Source: Yinghuangia sp035454725 | GTDB lineage: Bacteria > Actinomycetota > Actinomycetes > Streptomycetales > Streptomycetaceae | Length of the DNA: 64,000 nt | Reading direction: 5' to 3' | Assembly: GCF_051388935.1 (NCBI RefSeq) | Contig: NZ_JBPKBI010000001.1 | Span: forward strand, 1,136,174 to 1,200,173 | Part shown: positions 18,038 to 26,157 of the stretch, one piece after another | Position numbering within the stretch: position 1 is the first letter of the stretch | How the letters are laid out: the number at the start of each line of letters is the position of its first letter | Made by a program: the position numbers and the translations under genes | The notes under the pieces: model-generated | Databases searched by the model: none | What the model saw: the letters and a program-made list of their open reading frames with translations, nothing else | What the model was told of the DNA's origin: nothing

Positions 18038-18837
18038 TTGCACGCAACCAGCCCTTGGGGGCGGTTCGACACCCAGTCGTGCCCTTCACGCCCGTGGCTT
18101 TGAGGGTGCGGCCTGCCACGGCGATGATCTCCTCCCCGGCCGCCGCCGACCGACTCGGACCAACCCCGGACCACAAGACCGAGGCCGAGCCGTCCTTACC
18201 TGCGCCGTCTTTGCCTGTGCCGTTGACCAACTCGCCGCCTGCTCGCTCTTCCCGCAGTTTCGCCATCGCACGGCCACCGCCGCACCGCAGCCGTGGCCGT
18301 GTGCCCGCTTTTCGCCTCGGTGGCCTGGCAAACCGGCGAACCTCCCCACAGCCTGGGCGTACGACGCTGTCGACGCCCGCGAGGTACGCGCATCCCACCG
18401 CCCACAGTGCCTGAGCGCGGTCATTGCGAGCGCCCCCTGACCCTCGCCCACGTACCAGCGCTGCGTTCGCCCGTCTGCCTCAACTTCCGCGCGGTCCGCA
18501 TCGACCCGCGTGTGCCACCCGCGCCGCCAACGCCCGAAGACATTCGCGGAGATGTGCACATACATGGAGCCATCGCGTTGTCGAGATCTGCAAATCCCCC
18601 ACGGCACGCGGGCTTTGCACGTACCGACGGGTGGCGGTGAGCGGAGGCCGTGACGGATCCGCGAAGTTCACCCATCGGGCTGTGACGAGGTGCAACCAAC
18701 CAGACCGGATGTCACGCTCAAGCTGCCAGACAGGCAATCCGCGCACGGTTCTCGGCGTTTCACTCAACGTCCACGAGCCTTTGACCGGCTCCGTGTTGGA
18801 CTGATGCTCGCGGGCCTGGTTCGAACTAAGGAGCAGC
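18038..18837. other. Intergenic region without recognised genes
   Basis: About 800 bp between the metG terminator and the protease gene. Open frames on the minus strand (for example 18086-18607) lack recognisable domains and good ribosome binding sites, and I do not call them. The right end should hold the protease promoter. Confidence 0.5.
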
Positions 18838-19941
18838 ATGCCGAACGATCGGCCCCAGCCTTTGGACGACATCATCGCGGAGTCGCGCCCGCCGCAAGGC
18901 GACGTACCCGCGGAGCTGAACAACCCTCGCAACTACCTCGTCTTCAGCCGCCTGCAGTCCGCTGCCGCGGTCGAGGATCCCGTCAGTGCCTTCACCGCGG
19001 ACTCCGACGGAAACGTAGGGGTCAACGATCCCGAAACCGTACTGGGAATCACCGTCGGAGCCGTGGACCCGGTGACCCCGGAGGCCATCGAGGCCGAACT
19101 CGCACATAAGCGCTCAAAAGATAACAAAGTCGGTCGCGACAGTTCGTCGTACCTGCCGGATTGGGCCGCCAAGGCCGTCACGCCGCCGCTCGCTCCCGCC
19201 ACTGGGCAGGACCGCATGGTGCGCCGCGACGGAACCCGGGTACGTCCGGAATGCGTGATCGATGTCGACAACCGTTCGCCGTACTACCCCAACAGTTGGC
19301 CGTTCTCGCTCGTCGGCAGACTCTTCGTTTGGTGGAACGCGGCCAGTCCGAACTGGACCAAGTCGGGTACGGCCGGTCTTCTCGGCACCCGCACGATCCT
19401 GACGGCCAGTCACATGGTGCCGTGGGGTTCGTCGAACTGGAAGGCGTTGTTCGTGCCGGCCTACTACAACGGCGCATCGCTCTTCGGTTCGTGGGCGGCG
19501 TCGTGGGTGACCAACGCCCAGGGATACAGCAACCACGCCCAAGGCGACGACATGGCCGTCATGCGTCTGGCCGCCCCACTTGGCGCCAACCTCGGCTTCT
19601 TCGGATTCCGCACATACACCAGTGCCTGGCAGGACAAAAGCGTCTGGACCCTCCCGGGCTACGCGGGAGACAAGGACGAAGCCGAACGGCCCTGGCTGCA
19701 CCTGAACTTCCCGATCATCGACGACGACAACGACGGTGCCGGCGTCGAGTTGGAATACCGGGCTGACACCTCGGGCGGTGTGAGCGGTGGGCCGGTGTTC
19801 GCGTGGTTCAACGGGTCGCCTGACGTCGTCGGCACCCACTCTGGGTGCGAGGACAACGTCGGCGAACCGAAACAGAACGTCGCCGCCGGCGGCAACGCGT
19901 TGACCAACCTGCTGCACTGGGCGCGCAGCACGTGGCCGTAA
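18838..19941 (+). CDS. Trypsin-like (V8/S1B-type) serine protease without signal peptide
   Basis: A 367-residue protein with a complete chymotrypsin-fold triad: His192 in ILTASH, Asp238 in GDDMAVM and Ser316 in SGGVSGGPV. The arrangement resembles Staphylococcus V8-like glutamyl endopeptidases. About 160 residues precede the protease domain; they are acidic and contain no hydrophobic signal segment, which is unusual for an actinomycete S1 protease and suggests a cytoplasmic enzyme or non-classical export. Start at ATG 18838, preceded by AAGGAGC. Intracellular trypsin-like domains are known effectors in some prokaryotic conflict systems, but no sensor protein is fused here. Confidence 0.88.
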   Translation: MPNDRPQPLDDIIAESRPPQGDVPAELNNPRNYLVFSRLQSAAAVEDPVSAFTADSDGNVGVNDPETVLGITVGAVDPVTPEAIEAELAHKRSKDNKVGRDSSSYLPDWAAKAVTPPLAPATGQDRMVRRDGTRVRPECVIDVDNRSPYYPNSWPFSLVGRLFVWWNAASPNWTKSGTAGLLGTRTILTASHMVPWGSSNWKALFVPAYYNGASLFGSWAASWVTNAQGYSNHAQGDDMAVMRLAAPLGANLGFFGFRTYTSAWQDKSVWTLPGYAGDKDEAERPWLHLNFPIIDDDNDGAGVELEYRADTSGGVSGGPVFAWFNGSPDVVGTHSGCEDNVGEPKQNVAAGGNALTNLLHWARSTWP

Positions 19942-20398
19942 GGCCCGGCCTGCCCACAAGCCTGACCACACAGTGTGCTTGAACAACGAAAAACCGTGTG
20001 TACGGTGAGCTCGGCCGTGAGCGCGTGTTCTCAGCCGAGCTCACCGCGTTGCCAGGCCCGGACCGGCACTGCGGCTTTCACCCCGGCCCCGTGCCAGGTC
20101 GTCGAGATGCACGAAGTATTACGTGCGCCGCCCCACCGCAGACGCCGACGACTGCCTCGCCTCAGTGCCGAACAGCGCTGTGTCCGCGCCCAGTTGCGAT
20201 CCTGTCCAGAGCATTCGCGACTGGAAGAGGCCGTACGCGGGGACGCCGGCAATCGATGGCCTGAAACGCTCCCCGGAGCACACGGACGAGAGCCGGGCCG
20301 TACCGACCCGCACGTTCGACCGACGCCTCGCCACCGCACTGCGTGGTTGCCGCATAGCCCCCTGTATCCGGTCAAGGGATGATCAGTACTCTGTGATC
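19942..20398. other. Intergenic region without recognised genes
   Basis: About 457 bp between the protease and the zinc-ribbon gene. Frames are open on both strands but I see no domain, start context or repeat that supports a gene. Confidence 0.45.
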
Positions 20399-20656
20399 AT
20401 GGATGAGTTGCGGTGTACACACTGCTCAGGCACCGGCCTTGAGGTCGGTTTCATGGAGGAACAGTCGATTGTCGGCCACGTGCGGTGGGTCCCTGGCAAG
20501 TTGCAGAAGACCATCTTCGGAATAGCCTGGCGACTGGGGAAGCCGCGCTGGCGGATAGCGACGTACCGCTGTCCGTCCTGCGGCCACCTGGAGCTCTTCG
20601 CCAAGCAGAAGGACAGGCAGGGGATCCCGGAGCCTGAGCTCGTTCGCCAGCGGTGA
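20399..20656 (+). CDS. Small zinc-ribbon protein
   Basis: An 85-residue protein with two CxxC knuckles, CTHC near residue 6 and CPSC near residue 60, enclosing a basic aromatic segment (KTIFGIAWRLGKPRWRIATY). This layout resembles the PF20097/DUF6487 family of small zinc-ribbon proteins. Function is unknown; nucleic-acid or protein binding is possible. The ATG at 20399 opens directly with MDELRCTHC. The in-frame extension upstream to 20123 is low complexity and not supported. Confidence 0.75.
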   Translation: MDELRCTHCSGTGLEVGFMEEQSIVGHVRWVPGKLQKTIFGIAWRLGKPRWRIATYRCPSCGHLELFAKQKDRQGIPEPELVRQR

Positions 20657-20948
20657 TCAGACCGTGTGGCCACGCCCCCAAGTCGGCGTGGCCACACAGC
20701 TCTTGGTGCCTCTCTCATCCACACACCGGCACCGCGAACAGCCCCGACGCGCACACTCCGCGCGCAGGCTCATGAAGTTCCGTTGTGCCAAATGTCAAGG
20801 GAGTTGCTGTCCGGCAGCCGACAGTGGACTGGCATCCCAGCGAACGCAGTGTCGGAAAGAGCCCCTACCACGACCCCAGACGCCGCTAGGATCGCGCTGA
20901 TCAGGCGGCCCGCCGGGCTTTCACGCGCGCTCGCACGCGCGGGACATG

Positions 20949-20984
20949 CCCCCACCCGCACGCGTGTATTTCGTGCGGCGGGGG
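20949..20984 (+). promoter_or_regulatory. RBS-sequestering leader hairpin of the first DUF2075 gene
   Basis: CCCCC-ACC-CGCACG (20949-20962) can pair with CGTGCG-GC-GGGGG (20972-20984). The 3' arm contains the GGGGGA that serves as Shine-Dalgarno sequence for the GTG at 20989, so folding would hide the ribosome site. A palindromic GCCCGCCGGGC lies about 30 bases upstream (20908-20918). The same arrangement with different bases in the stem precedes the second paralog (23012-23048). Conservation with pairing retained argues for a functional RNA structure; what opens it is unknown. Confidence 0.65.
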
Positions 20985-20988
20985 ACCC

Positions 20989-22953
20989 GTGCATCTCGAT
21001 CGCATCTCAGCGCATGCTTTGGCGGCGCGCCTGACGGATCCCGGCTACTTCGAGGCGTTGGCGGACAGGGCGCAGGCGCAGCACCCGAGGAACGCCCGTC
21101 CGACGGAGAGTCAGGTCAACGCCTGGCGTGATGGTTTGCCGATCGTGGTCGCGGACCTCCTCGCCATAGGCCGTGGTTCGGTCGAGTTGTTCATCGAGTA
21201 TGAGCTGCCCGGTGCGGGCGTTGAAGCCGACATTCTGCTGTCGGGAAGGCACCCGGACACCGGCGAACCGTCTTACGTCGTCATCGAGCTCAAGCGCTGG
21301 ACGCACGTGACAGCGGATCCTGCGCAGCCGCACCGCTGTTACCCCGGACTCGTTCCGGAGGGGAAGAGCAAGCCGAATCCGGTTCACCAAGTCCGGGACT
21401 ACTGCGTGCAGTTGCTGTCACGTCACGAGGCTGTGGCAGGACACGGCGAGCGCCTGGCCGGCATTGCGTTCCTGCACGACGCCAAGATGGCGGACGTTCG
21501 CAGTCTCGCGCTTCTCCAGCCCAGCATGCACGGCCAACTGTTCACCGACGACACCCGCGACCGGCTCCGTGACGTCCTCGCGGCGCGCTTCGCGCCTGCG
21601 ATGAGCGTCGCAGGCGAGCATGAGCGCAGTGCGGGAAATCTTTGGGAAGCCGTACGCCTGGGCGCACGGGTCGAGATCAGGCCGACGCTTCGCGCAGAAC
21701 TGCACGGGCTGCGGCAGTTCCAACTGATCGGGAACCAAGGCGAGGCGTACCACGGAACGTTCGCCGCCGTCGACGCCAGGCACGCGACGGGCCGGAAGCA
21801 GGTGGTCATCGTCTCGGGTGGACCGGGCGCCGGGAAGTCGGCGATCGCCACGAGGCTGCTGCATGATCTGCGACAGGGGAACCTGGACGCCGAACTCGTG
21901 GTGCCGAGCTCCGCATACCGCAAGGTCGTTGCGAGCGAGGCGCCGCGTGGGACCAAGTATCTGATGCGTTCTCCAGGCGCCTATCAGGCAGCCGAGCCCG
22001 ATTCGATCGATGTTCTGATCATCGACGAGGCACACAGGATTCAGCGCACCAGCGCCGGGATGTACGCGACGAATGCGGCTCGCGCTGCCGCACGTCCGCA
22101 GATAGAGGAACTCATCGACACGGCGAAGGTCTCCGTCTTCTTCCTCGACCGGCACCAGACGATCCGGCCCGGTGACGTCGGCTCGGTCGAGTTGATCAGG
22201 GACGCTGCACGGGCGTTGGGGGCACGCGTCGCGCCGGTTGTGGATTTGGACGGCGCCTTCCGGTGCGGCGGCAGCAAGAGATACCTGGACTGGGTGCACA
22301 GGCTGTTCGAACTGGAGCCGAACTCGATGGCGGCGACCTGGTCGGGGGATGGACTGATGGATGTGCGGACGGCCCAAGACATGTTTCAAATGGAGGCGTT
22401 CCTCAGGGACAAGGAAACCGAAGGAGACTGCGCGCGCATCGCCGCAGGGTACGCATGGCCGTGGCGCGAAGCCGACGCCGACGGTCACCTTCCCTTGGAC
22501 ATTGTTCTCGACGACGGATGGCGCCACCCGTGGAACGCGAGGTCGGAGACGACCCGGGACGGTATCCCGTCCCGGTCGTCTTGGGCCGTCGCGGACGGCG
22601 GATTCGGGCAGGTGGGATGCATCTACACAACGCAGGGCCTGGAGTACGACTGGGCGGGGGTCCTCATGGGCCTCGACCTCGTGCGGCGCGGCGACGCGTG
22701 GGTGTCGCAGCCGCAGAAGTCCTGTGATCGAGCCGTGAAACAAGGCTGGCGGACAGACGGAGGCGCGGCTTTCGATCGGTGCGTACGCAATACCTACAAG
22801 GTCTTGGCGACGCGAGGTATGCGTGGCGCGGTCTTCTATTCCGTCGACCCCGAAACCCAGGCGTATCTGGAACAGATGGTCAACGTCAGCTTGGCACGCG
22901 AGTACAGCAAGGGCCCTGAGGCGAAGCGCTTCGGGACACCCCGCCGACGCTGA
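20989..22953 (+). CDS. PD-(D/E)XK nuclease-like / DUF2075 helicase fusion, copy 1
   Basis: A 654-residue protein. The N-terminal part has a restriction-nuclease-like core: Glu70 in FIEYELP, Asp81 in EADILLSG, and ELK with Glu100 and Lys102 in SYVVIELKRW. The second half is the DUF2075 superfamily 1-like helicase module: Walker A SGGPGAGKS near residue 275, Walker B DEAH (IIDEAHRI) near 344, DRHQTIRPGD, and VGCIYTTQGLEYDWAGV as the C-terminal helicase motif. The start is GTG 20989, by alignment with copy 2 and the GGGGGA ribosome site. DUF2075 proteins with nuclease domains occur in defence islands; DNA or RNA cleavage is inferred. It is followed 105 bp later by its paralog. Confidence 0.85.
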   Translation: MHLDRISAHALAARLTDPGYFEALADRAQAQHPRNARPTESQVNAWRDGLPIVVADLLAIGRGSVELFIEYELPGAGVEADILLSGRHPDTGEPSYVVIELKRWTHVTADPAQPHRCYPGLVPEGKSKPNPVHQVRDYCVQLLSRHEAVAGHGERLAGIAFLHDAKMADVRSLALLQPSMHGQLFTDDTRDRLRDVLAARFAPAMSVAGEHERSAGNLWEAVRLGARVEIRPTLRAELHGLRQFQLIGNQGEAYHGTFAAVDARHATGRKQVVIVSGGPGAGKSAIATRLLHDLRQGNLDAELVVPSSAYRKVVASEAPRGTKYLMRSPGAYQAAEPDSIDVLIIDEAHRIQRTSAGMYATNAARAAARPQIEELIDTAKVSVFFLDRHQTIRPGDVGSVELIRDAARALGARVAPVVDLDGAFRCGGSKRYLDWVHRLFELEPNSMAATWSGDGLMDVRTAQDMFQMEAFLRDKETEGDCARIAAGYAWPWREADADGHLPLDIVLDDGWRHPWNARSETTRDGIPSRSSWAVADGGFGQVGCIYTTQGLEYDWAGVLMGLDLVRRGDAWVSQPQKSCDRAVKQGWRTDGGAAFDRCVRNTYKVLATRGMRGAVFYSVDPETQAYLEQMVNVSLAREYSKGPEAKRFGTPRRR

Positions 22954-23011
22954 AACGCTAGGGTTGGCGGCGACCGATTGCGGCCCGCCGGGCTTCCGGC
23001 CAACGGACATG

Positions 23012-23048
23012 CCCCCACCCGCACGAGCTACTTCGTGCTGTCTGGGGG
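23012..23048 (+). promoter_or_regulatory. RBS-sequestering leader hairpin of the second DUF2075 gene
   Basis: CCCCCA-CCC-GCACGA (23012-23026) can pair with TCGTGC-TGTC-TGGGGG (23033-23048), closing a six-base loop. GGGGGAC of the 3' arm is the ribosome binding site for ATG 23059. GGCCCGCCGGGCTT (22982-22995) precedes it, as in copy 1. Between the copies the 5' arm is nearly invariant, while the loop and 3' arm differ and pairing is kept. Confidence 0.65.
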
Positions 23049-23058
23049 ACGTTCCGCG

Positions 23059-24963
23059 ATGCTGCTCCGCATGTCCGCGCGAACACTGGCCGAGGAATGC
23101 GTTGCGGGGACGCTCGAGGCACGCCTCGGCGACCGCTACCGCTTCGTGTTCGGACGCGAAGCCGGAGCGAGCGAGCGAAGGTCCTGGGTCAACAGCCTCA
23201 AAGCGCTCGCCGACGTTCTGAACGACGCCGGGCTCGGAAGCGTCGAGGCGATGCTCGAATACCAGTTGCCGCTCACCAGCAAGCGCGCGGATGTGGTGCT
23301 CGCCGGCATACACCCGGCGACGGGCCGGCCCTCCTACGTCGTGGTCGAGCTCAAGCAGTGGAGCACGGCGAGCATGGTCCCCGACAATGACGAATTGTGC
23401 CTTGTCCCCACGTACGGTAACCATGCGCAGTTGCATCCCGTACGACAGGTTGCTGCGTATTGCGATTACCTCATCGACTTCACCCAGACACTTGCGGACC
23501 ACGCAGATCGGCTCGTCGGAGTGGCGTACCTGCACAACGCGAAGCGTGCGGACGTCGTCGAATTGGCAACCACGGCAGTGGATATACCGGGCAATTGGAT
23601 GTTCACCGCCGACGAACGCGGCGAGTTGCTCGATTTCCTCCGGAGCCGCCTGTCATCGACGAACGGGGCACAGGCGGCGGATCTGCTGCAGTCGAGCCGA
23701 GTTGCGCCGAGCCGTCAGTTGATGGCCGTCGCCGCGGATGAGGTGAAGAACCGCGAGCAGTTCGTCCTGCTCGACGAGCAGCGTGTCGCGCACGCGCTCG
23801 TCATGCGCGCGGTTGCGGTGTCCCGCGAGGCCGACAGCAAAGAGGTCATCGTTGTCACCGGCGGCCCCGGGTCGGGTAAAAGCGTCATCGCGCTTTCGCT
23901 CCTTGGAGAACTGGCTCGCCGCGGTCGCACCGCAGTCCACGCGACCGGCTCCAAGTCCTTTACGGTCACGCTCCGCAAGATCGTCGGACGAGGGTCGACG
24001 CGTACCCAGAAGCTCTTCCAGTACTTCAACAGCTTCACGCAAGCCGAGCGCAATGGCTTGGACGTCCTGATCTGCGACGAGGCACACCGTATCCGCGAGA
24101 CAAGCAACAACCGCTTCACACCTGCGGCGAGGCGCAGCGGCAAGCGTCAGATCGAGGAGTTGATCGACGCTGCCCGCGTCCCGGTCTTCCTGTTGGACGA
24201 GCACCAGGTGGTCCGCCCGGGGGAGATGGGCACCGTGGCCGAAATCGACGCCGCAGCGCGCGTGAAAGGCTTGCGGGTACGGCACGTCGACCTCAATGCC
24301 CAGTTCCGCTGTGGTGGGAGCCGTGAGTACGAAGAATGGGTGCTGCGGCTTCTCGGCCTCGTCCCGGGAGGGCCTCTCCCATGGGGCGGCGCTGACAACT
24401 TCACCGTCGAAACAGCAGAGAGCCCCATGGAGTTGGAGCAGCGTCTGCGCGACCCGCTCGGTCGCGGTTACGGTGCCCGCATGACGGCCGGCTTCTGCTG
24501 GCCGTGGAGTGATCCGCGCCCGGATGCCACTCTCGTCGACGACGTGGTGATCGGCGACTGGCGGCGTCCGTGGAACGTCAAGGGCGACCGCTCGGTCGGC
24601 GACGCGCCCCCGTCGCAGCTTTGGGCCACGGATCCGGCAGGCTTCGGTCAGGTCGGCTGCATCTATACCGCCCAAGGCTTCGAATACGACTGGAACGGGG
24701 TCATCTTCGGCCCTGACCTCGTCTGGCGCACCGACCGCTGGGTGGCCGTCCGCGAGGCAAGCCGGGACACCGTGGTGGCCCGCGCCCCTCACGAGGAGTT
24801 CGAGGCGCTCATCCGCAACACCTACAAGGTCCTGCTCACCCGCGGCATGGTCGGCACGGTCCTCCACTCCACCGACGCGGAAACCCAGGCGATGCTGCGC
24901 GGCTTGATCCAGGACGGGGCGGTGACGCGACTCCGACGCACGCATGCCACAGCGGAACGCTGA
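23059..24963 (+). CDS. PD-(D/E)XK nuclease-like / DUF2075 helicase fusion, copy 2
   Basis: A 634-residue paralog of the preceding gene, sharing its whole architecture but clearly diverged. The nuclease-like core has Glu67 (MLEYQLP), Asp78 (RADVVLAG) and Glu97/Lys99 (YVVVELKQW). The helicase module has Walker A TGGPGSGKS near residue 265, CDEAHRIRE near 337, DEHQVVRPGE, and VGCIYTAQGFEYDWNGV. The frame is open from 22978, but ATG 23059 aligns with copy 1 (MLLRMSARTLAEE versus MHLDRISAHALAA) and has GGGGGA 10 bases upstream. The pair may form a heteromer, or reflect duplication with divergence in target; neither can be decided from sequence. It converges on the CBS/HEPN gene with a shared terminator between. 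Confidence 0.85.
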   Translation: MLLRMSARTLAEECVAGTLEARLGDRYRFVFGREAGASERRSWVNSLKALADVLNDAGLGSVEAMLEYQLPLTSKRADVVLAGIHPATGRPSYVVVELKQWSTASMVPDNDELCLVPTYGNHAQLHPVRQVAAYCDYLIDFTQTLADHADRLVGVAYLHNAKRADVVELATTAVDIPGNWMFTADERGELLDFLRSRLSSTNGAQAADLLQSSRVAPSRQLMAVAADEVKNREQFVLLDEQRVAHALVMRAVAVSREADSKEVIVVTGGPGSGKSVIALSLLGELARRGRTAVHATGSKSFTVTLRKIVGRGSTRTQKLFQYFNSFTQAERNGLDVLICDEAHRIRETSNNRFTPAARRSGKRQIEELIDAARVPVFLLDEHQVVRPGEMGTVAEIDAAARVKGLRVRHVDLNAQFRCGGSREYEEWVLRLLGLVPGGPLPWGGADNFTVETAESPMELEQRLRDPLGRGYGARMTAGFCWPWSDPRPDATLVDDVVIGDWRRPWNVKGDRSVGDAPPSQLWATDPAGFGQVGCIYTAQGFEYDWNGVIFGPDLVWRTDRWVAVREASRDTVVARAPHEEFEALIRNTYKVLLTRGMVGTVLHSTDAETQAMLRGLIQDGAVTRLRRTHATAER

Positions 24964-24976
24964 TCGAGCAGGCGAA

Positions 24977-25035
24977 CGACACTGCCACGACCGGGCGTAG
25001 CGGGCATGTGCCCCCCTCCCGGTCGGGCGGTGTCG
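24977..25035. terminator. Bidirectional terminator hairpin between convergent genes
   Basis: A long nested stem: CGACACTGCC (24977-24986) pairs with GGCGGTGTCG (25026-25035, one wobble), and CGACCGGG (24988-24995) pairs with CCCGGTCG (25018-25025). A small inner GGGC/GCCC stem lies in the loop. No T-tract is present, as is common in Streptomyces. It lies between the DUF2075 copy 2 stop and the CBS/HEPN stop. Confidence 0.75.
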
Positions 25036-25062
25036 GTGATGCTCGGCACCTCAACTCATCGT

Positions 25063-26154
25063 TCAGACAAGTGACTTGAGAATCTGAATGCACTGGCCGA
25101 GTTCGCGCGTGGCCGTGTTGTCGTCGGATGCGGGGTGAAAGTGCGCGATCTGGTTGCGGATTCGGTTTGCCCGGCGCAGTTGGTGGACGAGCAACTGCCG
25201 GTCGATGTCCGGACGGTCCAGCAGCGACCAGTTCGCCGCGGCGTTCGTGCGATGCTTCGCCTGAGGATGCTGTTCATCGAGCAGCTTGATGTAGTCGCCG
25301 ATCGTCAGTTCGCCGATTTTGCCGCGTGTCTCGGGTTTGTCGGCACCGAACGACTGCGCAATCGCGATGTTGTCCGCGGGAAGGACGCCGAGCCACTGGC
25401 GGATCAACGATTCGACGCGGCCCACCAGGAAGAACGGTTGCGCGGTGCTGCCGAAGTAGTGCGACAGATCGGCTGTCGTGACGATGCCCGCGACCACCGT
25501 GGCGTGTTCGGTGACCAGGGCGTGGCCGTACCGGCAGATGACGGGTATCTGCGCGAACAGATCGCTGTGGCCGGGGGCGCAGTGAGGGCCTTCGCTGTCG
25601 AGCGCGTTGAGGAGCGTCGGCTCCTTGTTCGCTGCGTACATCTCCGCAATGGATCGCCACGTGATCATCCCGTGGACGCGCCCGGCGGAGTCGATCACCG
25701 GTACTTGGGAGAATTCGCGGGCCTGCATCAGGTACTTGGCCTGCGCCAGGGTCGCCGACGGCGGAAGGCTTTCGATCCCCGCCGTCGCGGAGGGGATGTC
25801 CCGCAGTTTGAGGGTGTGCCGCGGCAGGGCAAGCTCGTCGGCCTCGCTGCCCGCCGTGCCGCCGCCGTTGAGGCTCTCGGTTGCCGGCCCGGTCAAGGAG
25901 CCGAGGTCGTCCGCTTTGAGGATCTGCACGGACGCGGAACGGCCGCAGAACCGGAAGTCAGGAAAGGTACCCAGTCCGGCATCGGTCAGGATTCGATCGA
26001 TGTCTGAGACGGATTGGTCCGTCCTCCGCCGGTGGCCGCAGATCTCAAGGATCTGTACGAGCGTGACGTGCTGGCCGACAAGCGCCTTGAGCTGGTCTGC
26101 CGGTGACTGCGCCGGCTGCGGGCCAGGGCTACCGCTGACCGATTGTGTGGTCAT
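25063..26154 (-). CDS. CBS-domain protein with C-terminal HEPN-like RX4H motif
   Basis: A 363-residue protein. The middle (about 115-235) holds paired CBS motifs: LPPSATLAQAKYLMQAREFSQVPVIDSAGRV, GMITWRSIAEMY and VVAGIVTTADL. These usually bind adenine nucleotides. The last third is helical and ends with RNQIAH at residues 333-338, an RX4H motif of the kind that forms HEPN ribonuclease sites, preceded by an Arg-rich helix. Nuclease activity gated by nucleotide binding is therefore a reasonable but untested idea. It starts at ATG 26154, three bases after the DUF262 stop codon, so the two genes are coupled and probably act together. Confidence 0.7.
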   Translation of the reverse strand: MTTQSVSGSPGPQPAQSPADQLKALVGQHVTLVQILEICGHRRRTDQSVSDIDRILTDAGLGTFPDFRFCGRSASVQILKADDLGSLTGPATESLNGGGTAGSEADELALPRHTLKLRDIPSATAGIESLPPSATLAQAKYLMQAREFSQVPVIDSAGRVHGMITWRSIAEMYAANKEPTLLNALDSEGPHCAPGHSDLFAQIPVICRYGHALVTEHATVVAGIVTTADLSHYFGSTAQPFFLVGRVESLIRQWLGVLPADNIAIAQSFGADKPETRGKIGELTIGDYIKLLDEQHPQAKHRTNAAANWSLLDRPDIDRQLLVHQLRRANRIRNQIAHFHPASDDNTATRELGQCIQILKSLV

Positions 26155-26157
26155 GCG

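Noticed and set aside
24977..25035. Possible third copy of the DUF2075 leader hairpin (shares GGGCATGTGCCCCCC-like bases)
   Set aside because: The stem is longer, lies between two convergent stop codons and precedes no gene; it is a terminator.
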